From Dugong dugon (lineage: Eukaryota; Chordata; Mammalia; Sirenia; Dugongidae), in contig CM057464.1 in NCBI GenBank assembly GCA_030035585.1, forward strand, positions 76,554,919 through 76,618,918: 64,000 bases of DNA. Reading direction: 5' to 3'. The first letter of the stretch is position 1. Every line of letters begins with the position of its first letter. Shown here piece by piece: positions 58,417 through 64,000 of this stretch. The translations under genes and the position numbers were made by a program. Under the pieces are notes generated by a model, which ran no database searches, was not told where the DNA came from, and saw only the letters and a list, made by a program, of their open reading frames with translations.

Positions 58417-59828
58417 GAACTGCCTCTTTATTTGATTTCATATTGACTGTTTTCTCCACACCATCAATAAGTTATTATATTTATTTATTTTGTTTGCTTA
58501 CTGTGTCCTAGCTTTTTGTTTTGTTTTGTTTCGATAAGCTCAAATAGGCCACTCGTGTGAGCTAGTTTGATTATTGGCACGTTTGAAGCTCTAACGTCCT
58601 GTCACTAGGTAGTTAGGTCTGTAACTAAGTATGTGTTCACAGGAGTATGTTAAATTTTCCTGTATGGATTCAGCTCAGGTGTCCAGGCAGTTGGTCACCA
58701 AGTGTGACTTAGAGAGGCATTGGTGATTGGTGTATTTACAGGTATCTGGCTGCAGTAGGGGGTGATGTGCTGAGCAAGGCAGAGGGCTGATGGCTGCCCC
58801 TGAGTGTCTGAAAGGAAAGTGTGTCCCTATTCGCTATAGCAAGTAGGTAAGTGAGTTTTGCAGCTGGACTATGAACAATTGCTCTGTTAGCTGTAAGGAC
58901 TGGGGGGCACCACTTATTCTTGAACCCCTATAGCAGGTGGCTATGTGGCGTGGGTGGAGCCACCCGTCCTCAAGCCCCTGATGTGGACAGGTAAGGTGCC
59001 TGCTTAAGGGGCAGAGCAGTGTCAAGCATCACAAATCTGCCACTTCACAACTGAAACAGTTGAAGTTAGACTTCAGATGTTTCCCTGTTGTACTGTGGTA
59101 GTGAGGGCTTATGCTCTTGAGATGGGTCCACACAAGTCTATACAGGATTGGAAGGCACTCAAAGTATGCGGACCCCTTATGCCTGTGCCTAGACAAAGGA
59201 GCTATGCCAACCCTGAGTTCCTGGCTTAGGGGAGCTGGTAGGTTATTTTTTCCCTGTTTGTTAATTTGTCCCCCTTCCAAGGCCAAGAGAATGGATTAGG
59301 GTGCCTTATGGAATCTACTTCCTGCCCACAGGACTCAGAAATTGCTGCAGCCAGCCGGATCTGGTGCAGGGCGGGGAGGGAGGAGGTAAATGCGAGAGAG
59401 GTATTTCCCAAATGGGTTTTTTTTTTTTAAATCCCTGTGAAAGGCCACATGCATGTACTTATCTTTAAACACTTGGGTGCTGCTTTTCAGTGGTTCAGAG
59501 TGTCCAAGCAGGATCTCTGCTGCTAGATCTCTCTCTGTGTGGAAACTGCCTCCCAAGCCGAGTGTGCAGAACTGTATTCCCACCTCACTGTGCACTCTCA
59601 GCCCCTCTGGGATGAAGGTCTGTGGCTCCTCCCGGGTCAGATCAGGTAACTACTTGCTGCTTCTGAACCGTCTCACTCTCCCCTCTGCCACTCAGTCTGA
59701 TTCCTCAACTTTGCCTTCTTCGGGGCTCCTAGATATTCATATACTATCAAATCACTTGTTTTTTCAGGTCTTTGTTGTGAAAAGGACATAGGAAGCTGTC
59801 TGACTACTCTGCCATCTTGGCCCCGCCT
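58417..59828 (-). promoter_or_regulatory. L1-E 5'UTR (non-monomeric)
   Basis: 1.4 kb without tandem repeats. The terminus carries gccatcttg at 59,811-59,819, a YY1-like site on the L1 strand. Short open frames on either strand are not supported as genes. Confidence 0.75.
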
Positions 59829-60344
59829 CCTTATTCTACTATATTTAATGCAGGAATTTTAAAACGTTGAAATATCCTTCTGGATCATTTTTGACTTCTC
59901 ATTGGCCATGAGTTGAAATGGATTCCAGTTTTTCTACTCAGTTTTATTTGGATATTCATTCAGTGTTCCTAACCAGAGTTTACCCAAGTTTTAATTTAAA
60001 AAAATGTTATTTTGAATTTTCCTACATGTGGTGCTGTTATGAACTCTTTTCTAGGTTCATTAAGAAATATCTGTGAATATCTCTTACTAGGTAAAACCCA
60101 GAGCATCTATTTCCATGCTGTCAGCTGGCAATGATTGGTGCAGAAACCATGCTTATCTGGGTGAGAAATGGCAGTCACTATGGATATATCAACATTTGCT
60201 TCATGCTTTTAGGATGTAGACCTCAACTGGTCTTTCAGTTGTCCATACAGAAGTGGTCAACATCAAAGTTTGGACTGGCAGAGATGACATTAGCTCTTCA
60301 TTAAAGATAGCTTGAGACCATTTTAAAAAAAATTGGCCCTGGAC
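59829..60344. other. No feature recognised
   Basis: Unassigned flank of L1-E. Confidence 0.3.
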
Positions 60345-60680
60345 TCTCTGTTAGCCCAAGACTAAAACCATTCCTGAAGCCTACTCTTCAGAAAAATTTT
60401 AGACTGGACTATAAGACATAAAATGATACTCGTGAAGAGTGCGCTTCTTAGCTCAAGTAGATACATAAGATTAAATGGGCAGCTCCTTTCCAGAGACGAG
60501 ATGAGAAGGCAGAAAGGGACAGGAGCTGGTTGAATGTACACAGGAAATGTGAGGTGGAAAGGAGGAGTGTGCTGTCACATTATAGGGAAAGTAACTAGGG
60601 TCACATAACAATGCATGTATAAATTTTTATATGCGAAACTAACTTGAACTGTAAACTTTCACTTAAAGCACAGTTGAAAA
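60345..60680 (+). mobile_element. L1-E-type 3'UTR fragment, 5'-truncated
   Basis: ggccctggactctctgttag, ttagactggactataagaca, gaggagtgtgctgtcacatt, gtaactagggtcacataaca and an end aactgtaaactttcacttaa match the reverse complement of the L1-E 3'UTR at 51.75-52.1 kb. Flanks aaaaaaattggc and aaaaaaatggct are a possible TSD. Confidence 0.88.
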
Positions 60681-60689
60681 AAATGGCTC

Positions 60690-62150
60690 TGTTCCAGCCA
60701 TAAAATAGCACCATCTATTAGAAAAGATATTGAAGTCTTTACCTTTAGAATCTCATCTAATTGTGTTGCAGCAGAAGATTTTAGTCATTGGGAGCATCTA
60801 TTGGATTTAGAAGACAACGATCATTGTTCTTGTGCAACTTACAATCACCAAAGTAAGGGCTCAGTCAATATCGGAAACCCTGGTTTTGTCTGATTCATGG
60901 TCTGACTTACCTGTTCATTCTTGATAATAGGGATTTTGTAATTTTAATGGTTTATGTCATCTCTGTACTGGCTCTAGGTCAATAAAATTGATCAAAAGAT
61001 AAATCATAAAAATCATGCACCCAAGATAGAACACATTCCAGTATACATTGACCATGTACTGGCTCACTAGCAGTCTCAAAAAATTTCAAAAAATAGACAT
61101 CATGTGGAGCGTTTTCCCTATCTTAAAAACAGTTAGAAATTAGCAGTAAAAGGAGAAAGGAATAAAAAATACGTATGTATAGAAATATAAAAATACATTC
61201 CCAAACAACTTGTAAGTTACAAACTTTTTAGAAGTGAGCCATAATAAAGTATATATCAAACTAGTGAGATGCAGACAAAATGGTATTTAGAAAAAAAATC
61301 TATGATCTTAAATCAGTTTATTAAGAAATAATATTTTATATGTCTCATGTTGGCTCTCTTCTCCTTACTCATCTTTAAAAGAGGTGTTATCTATCCAAAT
61401 TATATTGTTCAATAAACAAGATGTTGAATTGTCCTTTCAGTCTCTCTATCCACTTGAGTCATGACTGCATCCACCCCTCAGATTTATACCTGGAGGTCAG
61501 GCTGGGGAAAAAAATATACTCAGGCTTCACCTGAGGACAAATTGGATTCATCTCTTTTGTGCTTAGTAGAAATCCTTCCCAGATTTTTGCTCTAAGTTTT
61601 CTGTCAGTCTTAGTTTTTGGTGATGGTGTGTTTTTCTCTTTTCCTATGTCTTTATAAGTATTTCAGTGAAAAGATAGGTAACTCAGCATTAGGGAATAGT
61701 AACAAGTGCCATTTTAAATAAGAAATCCTGCTGGTCGTTCCTTTGCTTTTGAAGAGATGAAGTTGGGAGCAAGGTAATTAGATTTACCTGTGCTATACTT
61801 TGATCAAATTCAGACAGAATTCCAGCAGATGTTAGGTTAGTGGAAGTCCCTAATCACTGCTTCAAGCTTTCCTCTGTTCTGGTTTTGTAATTTGCTTACA
61901 GAAAGAGCCCTCTTTATTCTTTATGTGCCTGAGTGACTTACACTCCAACAATATAATTCCCTTCTCCTGTTTTACAGTTTTTAAATAAATATCCTTTATC
62001 TGCTTTCATTCCTAGGTTTGCAGATTTCTTAAAAGTTTTATTCACTAAAAGCTACAGTTGACTCCAAGACAATTTCAAATAATCTACCAAATAAAAGCTG
62101 AAAGTTTAACCCAGTAGAGTCCACATTATAAATTAAAATAGATACATATT
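60690..62150. other. No feature recognised
   Basis: 1.4 kb AT-rich sequence with no repeat or exon I can name. Confidence 0.35.
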
Positions 62151-62152
62151 AA

Positions 62153-62925
62153 TAGTCCCTGGGAGGTGCAAATGATTAACTGCTAAGTGAAAAGTTGACA
62201 GTTAAAGTCCACTCAGAAAGGAATCAGAAGAAAGTCCTGGTGATCTACTTCTGAAAAAGCAGCCATTGAAAACCCTATGGAGCACAGATCTACACTGACA
62301 CACATAGGTCACTGTCTTAGGCTGGGTTCTCTAGGGAAGAAAACCCAGCAAAGTGTATAAATATGTATTTAGAGAGATTTATATCAAGGAAATGGCTCAC
62401 TTGATTGTAGAGGCTGGAACGTCCCAAGTCCGTGAGTCAGGATAGAGGCTTCTCCTGATGCACACAGCCACAGGGGCTGGCAAACCCAAGATCAGCAGGT
62501 CAGAGAGCAGAGCACTTGCTCAGAGGCTGTGAAGATCAGTGAATCCTAAGATTGGCAGGCAAGACTGCAGGTAAGCTGCTAGCTCAAGTCCCAAGAACTG
62601 GAGGTCAGATGAACAGGGGCCAGCTGCAGGATGCAGAGTGAGCAAAAGCCCACAGACCTTGGCAGGATGTCCACTTTTATTCGATGCAGGCCACACGCCA
62701 AAGGAAACTCCCTCTCAACTGACTGGCTGCTCACAGCAGATCCCATCATGGAGGTGATCACATTATATCAAATCTTATCATGGAAATGATCACAACATCA
62801 TATGACTGCCAAGCTACACCATAACTGTCAACCTACTGAGAATTATGGCTCAGCCAAGTTGACCCACACCCTTAACCATCACAGTCAACATCAGTTGAAA
62901 TCAATTTGGCAGCAACTGGTATAGA
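62153..62925 (+). mobile_element. AfroSINE, ancestral form, split by an LTR
   Basis: Left part 62,153-62,312 (gtccctgggaggtgcaaatg, gaaagtcctggtgatctact, gccattgaaaaccctatgga). Right part 62,889-62,925 (catcagttgaaatcaatttg, gcagcaactggta) completes the tail. The junction is exactly where the LTR lies. Confidence 0.88.
62313..62883 (-). mobile_element. ERVL/MLT2-like solo LTR
   Basis: 571 bp from tgtcttaggctgggttctct to cccttaaccatcaca, i.e. TG...CA on the reverse strand, with cagtgaatcctaagattggc and caggccacacgccaaagg inside as in the 56,322 copy. 5-bp TSD gtcac (62,308-62,312) and gtcaa (62,884-62,888). Confidence 0.88.
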
Positions 62926-63164
62926 TTAACAAATTCTGTCTCAGACTATTAAATCAGAATTCTGGGATTGGTGATTGAATATTTAAAGAGTGGTCTATAA
63001 AAAGTGATTCTGATGCATACACCTGGTTAAAAAAAAATCTTTGCTTCAGTCTGTTACATGTGAACTATTTACGTATTCATTCATTTTCTGGGAAGGTTCT
63101 AAATTATACTTTGTCTGGCTTGATTTCTTAAACACAGATCACTGCAGTGTAATTAAAATAATTT

Positions 63165-63360
63165 ATGGTTCAGCAAAGCTCAGTGTGAATCCCAATCTGC
63201 CACTTATTAGACCTGTGTCTTTGGCAAGTCACTTACTCTCTCTAAACCTCAGGTTTCTCATTTGGAAAATGAAGATGATATCTTCTATGACACAAGGTTT
63301 GTTTCATGGGTTTGAATATTGTCTTGAAATAGTCCTGGATGGAAACTCAGTGCTGAAAAC
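63165..63360 (-). mobile_element. MIR, reverse orientation
   Basis: gtgaatcccaatctgccact, ttggcaagtcacttactctc, taaacctcaggtttctcatt, tggaaaatgaagatgatatc: MIR reverse landmarks in order. Confidence 0.88.
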
Positions 63361-63399
63361 AGTAGGTGACAAAATCACAAACATTCTAAATGGAAGGTT

Positions 63400-63593
63400 G
63401 TTGTTATTCCAACTCATAGTGACCCCATGTGACAGAGTAGAACTGCCCTATAGGGTTTTCTAGGCTGTAATCTTTGTGGGAGCAGATTGCCAGTCTTTCT
63501 CCCGCAGAACCACTCAGTGGGTTTAAACTACCAGCCTTTTGGTTTGCAGGACAGTGCTTAAACATTGCACCATCAAGGCTCCTAATGGAAGGT
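63400..63593 (-). mobile_element. AfroSINE, long form, reverse
   Basis: ttgttattccaactcatagt, tagggttttctaggctgtaa, ttgccagtctttctcccgca (long-form block), cagccttttggtttgcagga. Perfect 11-bp TSD aatggaaggtt (63,389-63,399 and 63,594-63,604). Confidence 0.93.
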
Positions 63594-63604
63594 TTGAAGG
63601 ATCA

Positions 63605-64000
63605 AAATTGTTCTGAGATCTAAAGGCCAATATAAGAGAAGATCTGCAGATTACATTGATCAGAAAGATCTATTAGCCTAGTAGGCATGGCCCTGACTTC
63701 CTGTTTTGGATGGTACATCCCATACAGCTTCCCCCTGATGCTGCCCTGCAAGCAATCCTCGAAGGATGAGTTCTATTAAGATAGCTCTGCTTGGTACCTC
63801 CTGTGTGTCAACCCTGGTCACTATGAAATACTGTAGTCCCACTGTTTGTGAAAAAGAAACTTGGCCCCATTACAACCTACCAACAGCAATGGGAGATACA
63901 ATAGAGCAAGTTGGAAAGACAGCAGAAGAAAATAAAAAAAGTCTATTTTTAGGTTGTATTCTAATGAGTAAACTCATATAATATTCTAGTTACATTGTAA
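63605..64000. other. No feature recognised
   Basis: Unassigned; a 71-codon open frame from 63,766 shows no known motif. Confidence 0.3.

Larger units (their letters stand above)
51742..59828 (-). mobile_element. L1-E: third full-length L1, decayed, ~8.1 kb
   Basis: Minus-strand order: 5' end gaggcggggccaagatggca at ~59,828, 5'UTR (to 58,417), ORF1 (58,416-57,477), ORF2 (57,020 to ~52,748), 3'UTR, A-rich end (T run at 51,743-51,752). An LTR interrupts ORF2. It has no CpG-rich monomers and a 3'UTR unlike L1-C but matching the fragment at 60.35 kb, so it is a distinct subfamily. I could not find a convincing TSD. Confidence 0.9.

Noticed and set aside
51742-59828. TSD for L1-E
   Set aside because: Left flank (ctttgtctag) and right flank (ttattctactat) do not match convincingly; not claimed.
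63766-63981. Small coding gene at the right edge
   Set aside because: 71 codons, no motif, next to repeats; length is within chance expectation.

Overview
The window is a stretch of mammalian nuclear DNA, intronic or intergenic, with no intact host protein-coding gene that I can support. Dozens of copies of a tRNA-derived SINE identify the group. The SINE begins ccctggtggYgcagtggttaag and ends in a tail reading ctatgagtYggaatYgactYgaYggcaa. This is the AfroSINE of Afrotheria. Many copies lack about 45 bp between the tRNA-like head and the tail, a deletion known from the paenungulate (elephant, sirenian, hyrax) subfamily. Together with RTE-type LINEs and long lineage-specific L1 elements this points to a paenungulate, most likely an elephant. 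The species call is inference.

Layout. 0-5.8 kb: SINE pieces, a MIR, a decayed processed pseudogene of the SUMO protease gene SENP6 (minus strand) with a GC-rich 5' part, and a complete hAT DNA transposon. 5.8-8.7 kb: an ancient L1 whose 3' end was hit three times at one 11-bp site by SINE, RTE LINE and SINE. 9-10.4 kb: old SINE, L2 and MIR. 10.46-30.04 kb: one older full-length L1 (L1-D, minus strand) broken up by an RTE LINE (itself split by a MaLR-like LTR), two short L1 3' ends (L1-A, L1-B) and a younger 9-kb full-length L1 (L1-C, 17,889-26,902), most with clear target-site duplications (TSDs). L1-C carries CpG-rich ~264-bp promoter monomers in its 5'UTR and three tandem tail modules in its 3'UTR. 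30-51.7 kb: SINEs, LTRs, MIR, hAT-Charlie elements and ancient L1 pieces around stretches with nothing recognisable; 46.1-48.2 kb is the longest repeat-poor block. 51.74-59.83 kb: a third full-length L1 (L1-E, minus), decayed and split by an ERVL/MLT2-like LTR. 59.8-64 kb: an L1 3'UTR fragment, a SINE split by another LTR, a MIR and a SINE.

The only protein-level content is retroelement ORFs and the SENP6 pseudogene, all broken. The elements interact as parasites: SINE tails match the RTE tail that supplies their reverse transcriptase, and the nesting gives a relative chronology. I found no CRISPR array, operon, intact gene or convincing new molecular system. The most interesting material is retroelement biology: promoter monomers, stepwise 3'UTR growth, a tailless SINE, and repeated use of one insertion site.
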